Source of the DNA: Mucilaginibacter psychrotolerans
GTDB lineage: Bacteria; Bacteroidota; Bacteroidia; Sphingobacteriales; Sphingobacteriaceae
DNA length: 64,000 nt
Assembly: GCF_004519315.1 (NCBI RefSeq)
Contig: NZ_SOZE01000008.1
Span: 62,001 to 126,000, forward strand
Reading direction: 5' to 3'
The translations under genes were made by a program, and so were the position numbers. Under the pieces are notes generated by a model that worked only from the letters and a program-made list of their open reading frames with translations, ran no database searches and was not told the origin of the DNA. Of this stretch, positions 51,069-59,983 are shown piece by piece (the stretch's first letter is position 1; each line of letters opens with the position of its first letter).

Positions 51069-51590
51069 TTAAAACTTAATAAACTTATCTATCTGTTCGT
51101 CGGTAAATTTAAGGGTATCGGGCAAATGCAGGTTGCCCTCGGCATTCAGCTCGGTCTTGATAGCGGGAATATGTAGTTTAAGCGGCATTACGTGCAGATG
51201 CATGTAGTTACATATGCCGGTAAAATGATCTATACCCCTTATGTTGCCGTACTTTCCCGAGGCCAGGCCAACCAGCGCGGCTTTCTTCTCATAAAAACTT
51301 GCCTGGAAATCGCAGGCATCCATAAATACTTTTAGCACGCCGGGGAAACTGCCGTTATACTCGGGTATCACAAAGAGGAACTTATCGGTATCGGTAATCA
51401 GTTGCTGTATCCCGGCAAATTCCTGGCTGCGTTTGCCGTAAAGATCGGTGCTGATGAAGGTTGCAGGTAGGTCTGTTAGGGCCAATAGGTTGGCCTGAAC
51501 GCCTTTTTCGGCCATGCGCTTTTGGTAGTATAGGGCCAGTTTATGCGTGAAGCTATTGGGGCGGTTGGTGCCGGATACAATGGTGATCAT
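51069..51590 (-). CDS. NADPH-dependent FMN reductase-like protein
   Basis: A 173-residue flavodoxin-fold oxidoreductase. It starts MITIVSGTNRPNSFTHKLA, the FMN phosphate-binding loop, continues VIPEYNGSFPGVLKVFMDAC, the classic NAD(P)H-dependent FMN reductase motif PEYNxSxPG, and ends DEQIDKFIKF. It reduces flavin, quinone or azo substrates with NAD(P)H. Converges on the T9SS surface protein with 17 bases between stops. Confidence 0.9.
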   Translation of the reverse strand: MITIVSGTNRPNSFTHKLALYYQKRMAEKGVQANLLALTDLPATFISTDLYGKRSQEFAGIQQLITDTDKFLFVIPEYNGSFPGVLKVFMDACDFQASFYEKKAALVGLASGKYGNIRGIDHFTGICNYMHLHVMPLKLHIPAIKTELNAEGNLHLPDTLKFTDEQIDKFIKF

Positions 51591-52061
51591 GTGGGTTTAT
51601 TGAATTTTTTAACTTGTGATTTAGCGCGTAACAGTATTATCGTACATCGTGGAATATCGTGGCTTCGCGGTTAGCCAAAAGCACTAAATAACTCATCTAT
51701 CTATGAGGAGCAAAGTAACGCCCTATAAATCACTAAATCAATATCTGCCCGGTGAGTAGAGTAATGAATTAGCGAATTATTGCATAAGGATGTTGCCGAA
51801 TCAGCCGTGTGCCGGTATAACAGCAATTGCCAATTTGCTAATTCAATAAATCAAAAATTTCTTAAATCAATAATTCATTAATTCAATAACTCAACTATTC
51901 CCCAATTACCCCCTAATTTGTTTGTAAGTTGACAAATGCTGTGGAATTCTCAATTGTTTTAATGCGTATCTTTATCGCGGATAAAAAACACGGCAAACCA
52001 AAAAATTTCTGCTGTGTTTTTACGTTCAAATAAACCGCTTAATTAATTTTGGATATATATA
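51591..52061. promoter_or_regulatory. parA upstream region with AATTCATTAAT-type repeats
   Basis: 471 bp with no gene. The part 51745-51900 is full of degenerate direct copies of AATTCATTAATTCAATAA-like sequence, related to a short stretch at 29590-29640. A possible -7 box TATCTTTA lies at about 51968. I see no parS consensus here. Confidence 0.5.
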
Positions 52062-52865
52062 ATGGGTAAGATAATAGCTTTGGCCAATCAGAAAGGCGGC
52101 GTTGGTAAAACAACGTCATCTATAAACCTGGCAGCGAGTTTAGCAGTACTTGATTACAAAACCTTGCTGCTCGATGCCGATCCGCAGGCCAATTCCACAT
52201 CAGGTATAGGTTTCGATCCGCGTAATATCAAAAACAGCATCTACGAGTGTATCATCAATGATATCGACCCGCACGAAGCTATCCAGAAAACAGATACCCC
52301 CAATCTGGATCTGCTGCCCGCGCACATCGACCTGGTGGGTGCCGAGATTGAGATGATTAACCTCGCCAATCGCGAGTTTAAGATGAAAGCCGTGTTGGAG
52401 AGCATCCGCAATGAATACGATTTCATCATTATAGATTGTTCGCCATCGTTGGGTTTAATTACCATTAACGCCCTTACCGCTGCCGATTCTGTCATCATCC
52501 CGGTACAATGCGAGTACTTTGCATTGGAGGGTTTGGGCAAATTGCTTAACACCATCAAAATCGTTCAAACACGTTTGAACACTTCTCTGCAGATAGAAGG
52601 TATTTTATTAACCATGTACGATGTGCGTTTGCGCTTATCTAACCAGGTGGTTGATGAGGTAAAAACCCACTTTGAGGATATGGTTTTCGAAACCATTATA
52701 CAGCGTAATACCCGCCTGAGCGAGGCGCCGAGCTTCGGGGTATCGGTAATTATGCACGATGCTAACTGTAAAGGCGCCGTAAATTACCTTAACCTGGCCC
52801 GCGAGATCATCCGCAAAAATGGCCTGGTGAAAGACGAAGAACTGGCTACTACCGTAACTGCATAA
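52062..52865 (+). CDS. parA: Chromosome-partitioning ATPase ParA
   Basis: A 267-residue Walker-type ATPase that moves ParB-parS complexes along the nucleoid. The deviant Walker A NQKGGVGKTTSSINLA is at residues 9-24; DADPQANSTSG is motif A', FIIIDCSPSLG the Walker B and PVQCEYFALEGL the following motif. It overlaps no neighbour but parB begins five bases after its stop, so they form an operon with DUF5683, dapB and lepB. Confidence 0.97.
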   Translation: MGKIIALANQKGGVGKTTSSINLAASLAVLDYKTLLLDADPQANSTSGIGFDPRNIKNSIYECIINDIDPHEAIQKTDTPNLDLLPAHIDLVGAEIEMINLANREFKMKAVLESIRNEYDFIIIDCSPSLGLITINALTAADSVIIPVQCEYFALEGLGKLLNTIKIVQTRLNTSLQIEGILLTMYDVRLRLSNQVVDEVKTHFEDMVFETIIQRNTRLSEAPSFGVSVIMHDANCKGAVNYLNLAREIIRKNGLVKDEELATTVTA

Positions 52866-52870
52866 GCCCT

Positions 52871-53791
52871 ATGAGTGTAGAGAAAAGAAACGCCCTGGGT
52901 AAGGGCCTAAGCGCGCTATTGAACGATTCGCCGAGCGTAAACACAGGCACAAGCACCGGCAGGCAAACAACGCCCGGCGGGCCCGTATCAGAAACGCAAA
53001 GCCTGGGCAACATAGGCGAAGTGAAGATAAGCGAGATAGAGGTAAATCCCTTTCAGCCCCGTACCGAATTTGACGACCAGGCCCTTGCCGACCTGAGTGC
53101 TTCCATCAAACTGCAGGGCCTTATACAGCCTATCACCGTTAGGCGCATCAACGCGCATAGCTACCAGCTAATATCGGGCGAGCGTAGGCTGCGTGCCAGC
53201 AAACTGGCCGGGCTTACACAGATACCCGCCTACATCCGCAGCGCCAACGACCAGCAGATGCTGGAGATGGCCCTGATAGAGAACATCCAGCGCGAAGACC
53301 TGAACGCCATTGAGGTGGCCCTGAGTTTTCAGCGGATGATAGACGAGCTTAAACTGAAACAAGAAGAACTGGGCGACCGCGTAAGCAAAAACCGCAGCAC
53401 GGTAACCAATTACCTGCGTTTGCTTAAATTGCCGCCAACCATACAAATATCCCTGCGCGATGGCGAGATAAGCATGGGCCATGCCAAAGCCTTATTGGCT
53501 GTTGACGATGCCACCACGCAACTCTTTATACACCAGCAGATTGTAAAGCAGGGCCTATCTGTTCGCCGTGCCGAAGAGATGGCGCGCGATATACAGCAGG
53601 CACCCAATAAGCGCGAAGGCAAACAGCCCGAGCCGCTGCCTTTCCAGATGCAAAAGATACAGGACGAACTGGCTTCTAAATTCAGCACCAGGGTTAAGCT
53701 AAAAGTTAACACCCAGGGCAATGGATCCATAGAAATCCCGTTCCTATCAGAAGACGACCTGGGGCGCATACTGGAAATGCTGGACTGGTAA
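52871..53791 (+). CDS. parB: Chromosome-partitioning protein ParB
   Basis: A 306-residue DNA-binding CTPase. Sequence: N-terminal KRNALGKGLSALLNDSP, the ParB/Srx domain with VNPFQPRTEFDDQALADLSA and GERRLRASKLAGL (CTP site) near residues 60-115, an HTH with EELGDRVSKNRSTVTNYLRL near 160-180, and the C-terminal dimer domain with FSTRVKLKVNTQGNGSIEI. It binds parS sites near the origin, none of which is seen in this window. Co-transcribed with parA. Confidence 0.97.
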   Translation: MSVEKRNALGKGLSALLNDSPSVNTGTSTGRQTTPGGPVSETQSLGNIGEVKISEIEVNPFQPRTEFDDQALADLSASIKLQGLIQPITVRRINAHSYQLISGERRLRASKLAGLTQIPAYIRSANDQQMLEMALIENIQREDLNAIEVALSFQRMIDELKLKQEELGDRVSKNRSTVTNYLRLLKLPPTIQISLRDGEISMGHAKALLAVDDATTQLFIHQQIVKQGLSVRRAEEMARDIQQAPNKREGKQPEPLPFQMQKIQDELASKFSTRVKLKVNTQGNGSIEIPFLSEDDLGRILEMLDW

Positions 53792-53794
53792 CTT

Positions 53795-54496
53795 ATGCTG
53801 AAACAAACTTTCGTATTCTTGCTTTTTTTAAGTTTTGCGGGCTTGTGCCATGCGCAAACTGTCGATACGGTGGTTAGGGCGAAGGATGCCGTGAAAGTTG
53901 TCAAACGCGATACTGTTGCGCGTGGCTCCTTCGCGCCCAAAATAAAAAAGGAAAAGGTTTACCACCCCGATAGTACGCACATACCCAGCCTGGCGGTAAA
54001 ACGTTCGCTCCTGGTACCCGGTTGGGGGCAGGTATATAACAAAAAATACTGGAAAGTGCCGCTGATATATGGCGGCCTTGGCCTTTTGGGCGCTGCCGTA
54101 ATTTACAACCAACAGTATTTTAAGCAGTTTTTGGCCCTGGCCAAACTGAACAAAGTGGGGACCGGCCAAATACCTGCCGAAACCAGTCCCCTGTACCCGC
54201 TGTATGTTAAATACAAAGTGGAATACGAACTGTATAGCCGATACGATTACCAAACCCTTGCCGATGCATCTGACGGTTACCTGCGCAACCGCGACCTCAG
54301 CATATTGGGTCTGCTGGCCGTTTGGGGCGTACAGGCTATAGATGCATATATCGATGCCAAATTCATCAACTCTTATACCGTAGATAACAACCTCTCTATG
54401 CGGGTTACCCCGGGTTTCATCAACCAGCCTGTTTTTGCATCAAATTTTAATGGTGCGTATATTCCGGGTATAAAAATTACCTTTACGCTTAAATAA
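53795..54496 (+). CDS. DUF5683 membrane protein
   Basis: A 233-residue protein with an N-terminal signal (FVFLLFLSFAGLCHA), KRSLLVPGWGQVYNKKYWKV, a Pro-Gly-x-Gly-Gln-x-Y-N-K-x-Y-W motif typical of DUF5683 (TM2-like), and a membrane segment PLIYGGLGLLGAAVIY. The family is Bacteroidota-specific and usually sits after parB, as here (three bases after its stop). Role unknown; possibly envelope biogenesis. Confidence 0.88.
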   Translation: MLKQTFVFLLFLSFAGLCHAQTVDTVVRAKDAVKVVKRDTVARGSFAPKIKKEKVYHPDSTHIPSLAVKRSLLVPGWGQVYNKKYWKVPLIYGGLGLLGAAVIYNQQYFKQFLALAKLNKVGTGQIPAETSPLYPLYVKYKVEYELYSRYDYQTLADASDGYLRNRDLSILGLLAVWGVQAIDAYIDAKFINSYTVDNNLSMRVTPGFINQPVFASNFNGAYIPGIKITFTLK

Positions 54497-54518
54497 TAAG
54501 CTGCAATAAGATATCAGG

Positions 54519-55265
54519 ATGAAAATCGCATTATTAGGGTACGGTAAAATGGGCAAAATTATCGAAAGCATAGCCCTCAGCCGCCAACACCAAATCGTAC
54601 TTAAAATAGATAAAGACAACCAGCACGAGCTTACCGTAGAGAACCTGCAACAAGCCGATGTGGCTATTGAGTTCAGCACGCCAGGAACGGTTCTGGATAA
54701 TATAAACCTTTGCCTGGAAGCGGGCGTGCCCATAGTAGTAGGCACTACAGGCTGGCACAATATGCTGGCTTCGGTACAGCAAAAATGCCAGGATGCCGGG
54801 GGCACCGTGCTATATGGTACCAACTTTAGCGTTGGGGTGAATATCTTTTTCCATGTAAATAAGCTGCTGGCCAAAATCATGAATAACTACCCGTACTATG
54901 ATGTGCAGGTAGAAGAGATACACCACGTGCAGAAACTCGATTCGCCCAGTGGTACGGCTATCACCATCGCCGAAGGCATACTGGATAACCTGGATGCGAA
55001 AAAGGAATGGGTGAATATCCTCACTGGTGGCCCAACGCCCGAGGAAAGCGCGGTAACAGCCGACCAGCTACTGATAGAGAGCCACCGCATTGATAGCGTA
55101 CCCGGCACCCACACCGTAATTTACGACTCGGAAGTAGATACCATCGAATTCAAACACACCGCGCACAACCGTAATGGATTTGCGCTGGGCGCTGTTTTAG
55201 CCGCAGAATGGGTGCAGGATAAGCAAGGTTTTTACTCGGTAGAGGATATGTTTAATTTTCAATAA
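54519..55265 (+). CDS. dapB: 4-hydroxy-tetrahydrodipicolinate reductase
   Basis: A 248-residue NAD(P)H-dependent enzyme of the diaminopimelate/lysine pathway. MKIALLGYGKMGKIIE is the Rossmann Gly-rich loop, VAIEFSTPGTVLDNINLCLE, VGTTGW and the catalytic VQVEEIHHVQKLDSPSGTA region (about residues 130-150, with active HH and K) are intact. The last motif AHNRNGFALGAVLAA is the C-terminal fingerprint. Provides meso-DAP for peptidoglycan. Part of the parA-lepB run. Confidence 0.97.
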   Translation: MKIALLGYGKMGKIIESIALSRQHQIVLKIDKDNQHELTVENLQQADVAIEFSTPGTVLDNINLCLEAGVPIVVGTTGWHNMLASVQQKCQDAGGTVLYGTNFSVGVNIFFHVNKLLAKIMNNYPYYDVQVEEIHHVQKLDSPSGTAITIAEGILDNLDAKKEWVNILTGGPTPEESAVTADQLLIESHRIDSVPGTHTVIYDSEVDTIEFKHTAHNRNGFALGAVLAAEWVQDKQGFYSVEDMFNFQ

Positions 55266-55297
55266 ATAGCAGATAGCTTAGTCCCAATATTAAAAAA

Positions 55298-56425
55298 ATG
55301 AACTGGAAATTCTGGAACAAGAATAAAACGGCCAAAAAGAAAAAAAGCGCAGCTCGAGAATGGGGCGATGCCATTTTATTTGCCGTTATAGCCGCCACCG
55401 TTATTCGAACGCTTTTTATAGAGGCATACACTATCCCTACTCCTTCGATGGAGCGCTCGCTGCTGGTAGGCGATTTCCTTTTTGTAAGCAAGGTTAACTA
55501 CGGTGCACGCACACCTATGACACCCGTATCCTTCCCTTTTGCGCACCATACTATGCCGCTGCTGGGTACAAAAGCCTATTGGGACGGCCTCGAACTGCCT
55601 TACTACCGCCTGCCCGGTCTGGCCGAGGTGAAGAAAGGTGACGTAGTGGTATTCAATTACCCTATGGAAGCTGATGCGCCCTTTAACCGCCCGGTAGATA
55701 AACGCGAAAACTACATTAAACGCTGCCAGGGTGCGCCCGGCGATACCATTGCCTTGCTGCATGCGCAGGTGTATGTAAACGGTAAAGCCATGCCTAACCC
55801 TCCGGGTGAGCAAACCGATTATACCATCGTAAATAACGGTACCGACCTTAACCCCGAGATAACCGACGAGCTGAAGATAACCCAATACGAAAACGGTGCC
55901 GGCCCAACAATGACTAAGGAGTCTGCCGATAAAGTACGGACCTTTTCAAACATCAAATCGATCACGGCCAACATCAAACAACCCGGTGCTGCCGACCCAA
56001 CTAACCCCGTGTTCCCGGCTGCAACGCCGCAATACAAGCTGCACCCGGGCGACAAAGATTTTAACTGGAACGTAGATAATTTCGGTCCTATCATCATCCC
56101 TAAAAAAGGATGGACCGTAAAGCTGGATAGCCTAACCCTACCGGTTTATGGTCGCGCCATCGAAGTTTACGAAGGTAACAAGCTGGAGATACAAAACGGC
56201 GAGATAAAGATAAACGGCCAAAAAGCCACCACCTACACCTTCAAGATGAACTACTACTGGATGATGGGCGATAACCGCCACGATTCTGCCGATTCGCGTT
56301 TCTGGGGTTTTGTACCCGAGGACCACATTGTGGGCAAGGCACTGTTCATCTGGATGAGTTGGGACGATAACGCCTCCTTTCTCGGTAAGATCCGCTGGAG
56401 CAGGCTGTTTAGGGGGATTGAATAA
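55298..56425 (+). CDS. lepB: Signal peptidase I
   Basis: A 375-residue S26 peptidase that removes signal peptides at the outer face of the inner membrane. An N-terminal membrane helix (GDAILFAVIAATVIRTLFI) precedes the catalytic Ser in IPTPSMERSLLVGDF; the general-base Lys is in NYIKRCQGAPGD, and the box E motif GDNRHDSADSRFWGFVPEDH is present. An insertion between residues 170 and 290 makes it longer than the E. coli enzyme, common in Bacteroidota. The hairpin just after the stop ends the run that starts at parA. Confidence 0.97.
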   Translation: MNWKFWNKNKTAKKKKSAAREWGDAILFAVIAATVIRTLFIEAYTIPTPSMERSLLVGDFLFVSKVNYGARTPMTPVSFPFAHHTMPLLGTKAYWDGLELPYYRLPGLAEVKKGDVVVFNYPMEADAPFNRPVDKRENYIKRCQGAPGDTIALLHAQVYVNGKAMPNPPGEQTDYTIVNNGTDLNPEITDELKITQYENGAGPTMTKESADKVRTFSNIKSITANIKQPGAADPTNPVFPAATPQYKLHPGDKDFNWNVDNFGPIIIPKKGWTVKLDSLTLPVYGRAIEVYEGNKLEIQNGEIKINGQKATTYTFKMNYYWMMGDNRHDSADSRFWGFVPEDHIVGKALFIWMSWDDNASFLGKIRWSRLFRGIE

Positions 56426-56432
56426 GAAATCT

Positions 56433-56470
56433 TAAACGACAATGCCGGCGAAAGCCGGCGTTGTCGTTTA
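56433..56470 (+). terminator. lepB terminator
   Basis: AAACGACAATGCCGGC-GAAA-GCCGGCGTTGTCGTTT: a 16-bp near-perfect stem with tetraloop, beginning eight bases after the lepB stop. Confidence 0.88.
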
Positions 56471-56486
56471 AAGCCATCGTCTTTTT

Positions 56487-56593
56487 CCACCGCGTCATTG
56501 CGAGGAACGAAGCAATCTCTAAGAAGGACAAGCGGCATGCAAAGCCGCCCTGCTTAACGGGAGATTGCTTCGTGCCTCGCAATGACGCGGTGG
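56487..56593. repeat. Long inverted-repeat element (GTCATTGCGAGG family)
   Basis: Left arm CCACCGCGTCATTGCGAGGA begins at 56487 and continues to AATCTC; the right arm GAGATTGCTTCGTGCCTCGC continues ATGACGCGGTGG to 56593. The arms are nearly perfect inverses of about 33 nt. This sequence type is a widely dispersed intergenic repeat in bacteria. Confidence 0.88.
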
Positions 56594-56621
56594 TTAGGAA
56601 TTAAGTGTAGGGTTAGGCTTG

Positions 56622-57620
56622 CTACTCCCCAATAAATTTCAGCCCCACCTGCTTTCTTGCTTCATCAATCATCCCGATCATCCCGCGCGACATGGCGTAA
56701 GGTATTATGGGGCTCTCTACCTCGCCCGCGCGAAGTAGCTCGGCAAAGTGGGCTATCTCGTAGTTGAGGCCGCCATCGGTAAAGGGTTCATCAAGCACCA
56801 CCGTTCGGCCATCGAGGTAGTTGATGGTAGCTTTGGCGGGATTCCACCAGTTTTTGTGGATGGTGACATTGCCCAGGGTGCCGCAAATCAAAGCATCGCC
56901 CTTGCCGTGCAGATCGAACCCACAGTACACTTGGGCGTAGCCATGCTGGTGCCTGCTCTGGAATATGCTGAACATATCAATCTGCGTATCATCTATATAC
57001 CCCATGGCCTGTATTTCTTTCGCTTCGCCAAGCCAGGCAATAGCCAGGTAAGCCTCGTAAATGGCAATGCCCATCAGGCTGCCGCCGGCGAGTTCGTAAC
57101 TAAAATTGGGGTGGCTGGGGTCTATATCCGCCACAGAAGAGCCTGCGCGCACATACGCCACGCGACCTATCGGGTCCTTTGCAACATATTCCGTCAGTTT
57201 ACGGTACAGCGGGAAGAAGGGCGGTTTCATACCTTCCATAAACAAAAGTTTCTTTTCGCGTGCTACGGCAAGCACTTCATCCAGTTCGGGCAGGTTAAGG
57301 GTGGCGGGCTTCTCACAAAGAACGGGTTTACCGGCATTCAGGGCTTTGATGCAGTATTCGGCATGGCTATTTGGTAGGGTGGCAATGTACACAGCATCGA
57401 TATCGCTGGCCAGCAAATCCTCAACGCTGGTGCAAGCCAGGCCGCCGTATTGGGCAACAAAGGCATCCACCGTCTCCGCCCTGCGCGACCATGAAGCCGA
57501 CAGTACATTATCCGGCAACGAGTTTAATCCAAGCATAAAACGGTGCGCAATGCGCCCGCAGCCAATGATACCCCATTTGATGGGTGAGTGGTTTGAGGTG
57601 AGTGGTGAGTGGCTGGTCAT
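56622..57620 (-). CDS. Gfo/Idh/MocA-family oxidoreductase
   Basis: A 332-residue NAD(P)-dependent dehydrogenase. The Rossmann loop KWGIIGCGRIAHRFMLGL begins at about residue 14; CEKPATLNLPELDEVL has the catalytic EKP Lys near residue 96; the C-terminal domain is GFDLHGKGDALICGTLG and onwards. The first 13 residues (M-T-S-H-S-P-L-T-S-N-H-S-P) come from an ACTCACC repeat that also supplies the start codon at 57620; the alternative start is a TTG at 57632. Substrate, probably a sugar or trans-dihydrodiol, is unknown. Confidence 0.92.
   Translation of the reverse strand: MTSHSPLTSNHSPIKWGIIGCGRIAHRFMLGLNSLPDNVLSASWSRRAETVDAFVAQYGGLACTSVEDLLASDIDAVYIATLPNSHAEYCIKALNAGKPVLCEKPATLNLPELDEVLAVAREKKLLFMEGMKPPFFPLYRKLTEYVAKDPIGRVAYVRAGSSVADIDPSHPNFSYELAGGSLMGIAIYEAYLAIAWLGEAKEIQAMGYIDDTQIDMFSIFQSRHQHGYAQVYCGFDLHGKGDALICGTLGNVTIHKNWWNPAKATINYLDGRTVVLDEPFTDGGLNYEIAHFAELLRAGEVESPIIPYAMSRGMIGMIDEARKQVGLKFIGE
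57581..57620. repeat. ACTCACC repeat at the oxidoreductase start
   Basis: Minus strand reads ACCAGCCACTCACCACTCAC then CTCAAACCACTCACCC. A related stretch, CATTCACCACTCACTAAAA, occurs in the gap at about 57738. It encodes the non-conserved N-terminus of the oxidoreductase. Confidence 0.6.
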
Positions 57621-57653
57621 ACTTAACTTCAAAAATGCGATTTCCTTTTCAAT

Positions 57654-57694
57654 AAAAAAGCCCTAAGCTGATGTTTGGTCAACTTAGGGCTTTT
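57654..57694 (-). terminator. Terminator of the 57757-58818 lipoprotein gene
   Basis: AAAAGCCCTAAG, loop, CTTAGGGCTTTT: 12-bp perfect stem flanked by A/T runs, so usable from both strands. It lies just beyond the lipoprotein gene stop at 57757. Confidence 0.85.
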
Positions 57695-57756
57695 GTGTAT
57701 AGTCAAAAGAGTGTACTATTAACCACTCTCTACTCTCCATTCACCACTCACTAAAA

Positions 57757-58818
57757 CTACTGGTACTGTATATAAATAGGATACGGTTTGTAATTATTTA
57801 ATACCTCCGTTGGAGTAAGTAGGTGGAATGGTTTTTTCTTGATGTCGTTTTTATAAAACAATTTAAAACCGGTGAATTGCACCGGTTCGCGGTCGATAAA
57901 GTAGCGGTAGGTGCCGGTTTTCAGGTCAGGTTCGCCCCAGCCATCCATATCCATTACTACCTGTACCTCGGGGCGCAATTTGATGTTTTTGTAATTGGTC
58001 ACCATTTTTTTGGTGAAGCGGTGTACAACCAGGATTTTTGGCGGCAGGCCGTTCTTTTTTACGATTTTGGCCAGGTAATCAGATACGAAGTTGATATCTG
58101 CAGCATCGTAAGTGCCAATTTTTTTACCGGGCTTGCTGCCGTCTTTCATAGAAAACTCAGGGTCCATGCCAAAGTGTACTTGTGGCATTTTCAGGTATGG
58201 CTCAAACAAAGGCAGTTCCTGCTGTATAGTGCTTAACGATACCTGCACATCCAAAAACACCAATGCATGTGCCGATTTTGCCATGGCCAACACGCTGTCT
58301 ATTTGTTTAAACGGCATACGGTAACGGTATTTGCCATCTTTACCGGCTGCGCCTTGTGCCACAACGGCAATGTAATGCAGTGCAGGTTGCACAGGTGTTT
58401 TAGGATCGGCTTTTTCCCATGCCTTTACTTCGCCTTTTAGTTTGGCCAGCATTTCTTTTGGCGGCAATTCGCCAAGGATGCCCATCTTTTTTGAGTATAG
58501 GTTGCCGTAAAAAGCGACAACGCGTTTAAATGGCAAAATAGCGCCGCCTAGTGGCGTGGGTTGGTTTTTAACCGGCCACCTGCCGCTGGTATCACCATGG
58601 GCGTTAAATTTCAGCAACGAATCGTACAATGCTTTATCTGTTGGCGGGTAGCTCGATTTTACTACGCTCAGCGTATCGGGGCTGTCAGTAGTTTTTTTGG
58701 CTGTAGTATCGCCTTTTTTATCGGTTGCCTTTCCGCCACCGCCGGAAGTACAATTAGTGAAGAATACAGCCGTGCACAACACGAACAGGACAGGGAAGAA
58801 CAGTTTTCTTAATTTCAT
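57757..58818 (-). CDS. Lipoprotein of unknown function
   Basis: A 353-residue protein with an N-terminal hydrophobic signal (FFPVLFVLCTAVFFTNC) whose Cys at residue 23 matches a lipobox, followed by a Gly/Lys/Thr-rich linker up to about residue 50. The rest is a soluble alpha/beta domain: GGAILPFKRVVAFYGNLYSK, PALHYIAVVAQG, VFLDVQVSLSTIQQELPLFE, HFGMDPEFSM and PPKILVVHRFTKKMV. The strand-helix order resembles a glycosidase-like TIM barrel, but no family signature is certain. Cell-envelope location. Confidence 0.75.
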   Translation of the reverse strand: MKLRKLFFPVLFVLCTAVFFTNCTSGGGGKATDKKGDTTAKKTTDSPDTLSVVKSSYPPTDKALYDSLLKFNAHGDTSGRWPVKNQPTPLGGAILPFKRVVAFYGNLYSKKMGILGELPPKEMLAKLKGEVKAWEKADPKTPVQPALHYIAVVAQGAAGKDGKYRYRMPFKQIDSVLAMAKSAHALVFLDVQVSLSTIQQELPLFEPYLKMPQVHFGMDPEFSMKDGSKPGKKIGTYDAADINFVSDYLAKIVKKNGLPPKILVVHRFTKKMVTNYKNIKLRPEVQVVMDMDGWGEPDLKTGTYRYFIDREPVQFTGFKLFYKNDIKKKPFHLLTPTEVLNNYKPYPIYIQYQ

Positions 58819-58915
58819 AGATATAGTAAAGTATGTACGTTGAGCGGCTTGCGGGGGATAATAATTTAATATTTAGATAAAAATAATTCGCGTAAAGATA
58901 TAGATTCAGGGGCTA

Positions 58916-59803
58916 TCAGGCCATATTTTTATAAAATTTACCAAATACGCCCAGGGGTAATTTAGGGCCTGCGGTAGCCTGCAGATAAAGCTCGCCTATT
59001 TCTAAATTTTCAACTTTGGGGAAAGCCTTCCTGATCAGGTTCTCGATGATTACAGAAGAAAAGCCGAGCGAATAGGTATTGAGGATGAGGAAATGTTCTT
59101 CAGGATCCAGCAGTTGGATAACATCGGTCATCATTTCGTTGATGCTATCTTCCAGCTTCCATTTTTCGCCATTGGGGCCATTACCATAAGCCGGCGGATC
59201 AAGGATAATGCCGTTATAGGTTTTGCCGCGTTTTAGCTCGCGTTTCACAAATTTTAGCGCATCCTCCACCATCCAGCGGATATCTTTTATGCCCGATAGT
59301 TCCTGGTTTTCGTTGGCCCAGCTAACCACCTGCTTTATCGAGTCTACGTGGGTGGTATCGGCACCGGCTGCCTTGGCTATCAACGATGCGCCGCCCGTGT
59401 AGGCGAACAGGTTGAGTACTTTGGGCGTTGGGGTTTTGAATTTTTTGATATTATCAGATATAAAATCCCAGTTTACGGCCTGTTCGGGGAAAATTCCGAG
59501 GTGCTTAAACGAGGTTAAACCCAGTCGGAACTTGATGGCTACATCATTATTTTTATATTCGATGTGCCAGCGGTCGGGTGTTTTAGGGTCTTTCTTTACC
59601 CAGTCGCCCGCAGTGGCAGATCGGCCTTTGAATTTAATATGGTGTATTTTTTGCCATTGATCGGCACTTAGGGTTTTGCTCCAAACGGCCTGCGGTTCGG
59701 GCCGTATGAGTACGATATTGCCAAACCGTTCCAGTTTTTCAAAGTCGCCGCAATCAATCAGCTCGTAATCTTTCCAGTGGGTTGGTGTAAGGAGTTGGAT
59801 CAT
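58916..59803 (-). CDS. Class I SAM-dependent rRNA methyltransferase (RlmI/RlmK-like)
   Basis: A 295-residue methyltransferase. The SAM-binding motif I is VLNLFAYTGGASLIAKAAGA near residue 135, with acidic VDSIKQVVSW in motif II and catalytic motif IV as IILDPPAYGNGPNGEKW near residue 200. The C-terminal end LQATAGPKLPLGVFGKFYKN is typical of the RlmI-type 5-methylcytosine group; the PUA domain of E. coli RlmI is absent. Probably methylates 23S rRNA. Confidence 0.85.
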   Translation of the reverse strand: MIQLLTPTHWKDYELIDCGDFEKLERFGNIVLIRPEPQAVWSKTLSADQWQKIHHIKFKGRSATAGDWVKKDPKTPDRWHIEYKNNDVAIKFRLGLTSFKHLGIFPEQAVNWDFISDNIKKFKTPTPKVLNLFAYTGGASLIAKAAGADTTHVDSIKQVVSWANENQELSGIKDIRWMVEDALKFVKRELKRGKTYNGIILDPPAYGNGPNGEKWKLEDSINEMMTDVIQLLDPEEHFLILNTYSLGFSSVIIENLIRKAFPKVENLEIGELYLQATAGPKLPLGVFGKFYKNMA

Positions 59804-59814
59804 TATTCAGTTTG

Positions 59815-59983
59815 CAGTTTTTTTTCAGTTTGCAGTTGCCGGTTGGCAGTTTGCAGTTATTAAGCCGGTTCTTTATCAATAAACAACTTGCGTTGCTGAT
59901 AAAGTCTGCAAATATAAGTATTACAAATTAATGCGAGTGCCACATGCAAACTGCCCACTGCAAACCGCCATCTGCCAACTGCT
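59815..59983. repeat. CAGTTTGCAGTTGGCAG repeat pair
   Basis: TTCAGTTTGCAGTTGCCGGT at about 59826 and its inverse GCAAACTGCCCACTGCAAAC at about 59945 form a facing pair in the gap between the methyltransferase and mlaF. A related copy starts at about 42500. No gene is visible. Confidence 0.7.

Noticed and set aside
51591-52061. parS site near parA
   Set aside because: No sequence close to the conserved TGTTTCACGTGAAACA consensus is present; only AATTCATTAAT-type repeats are seen.
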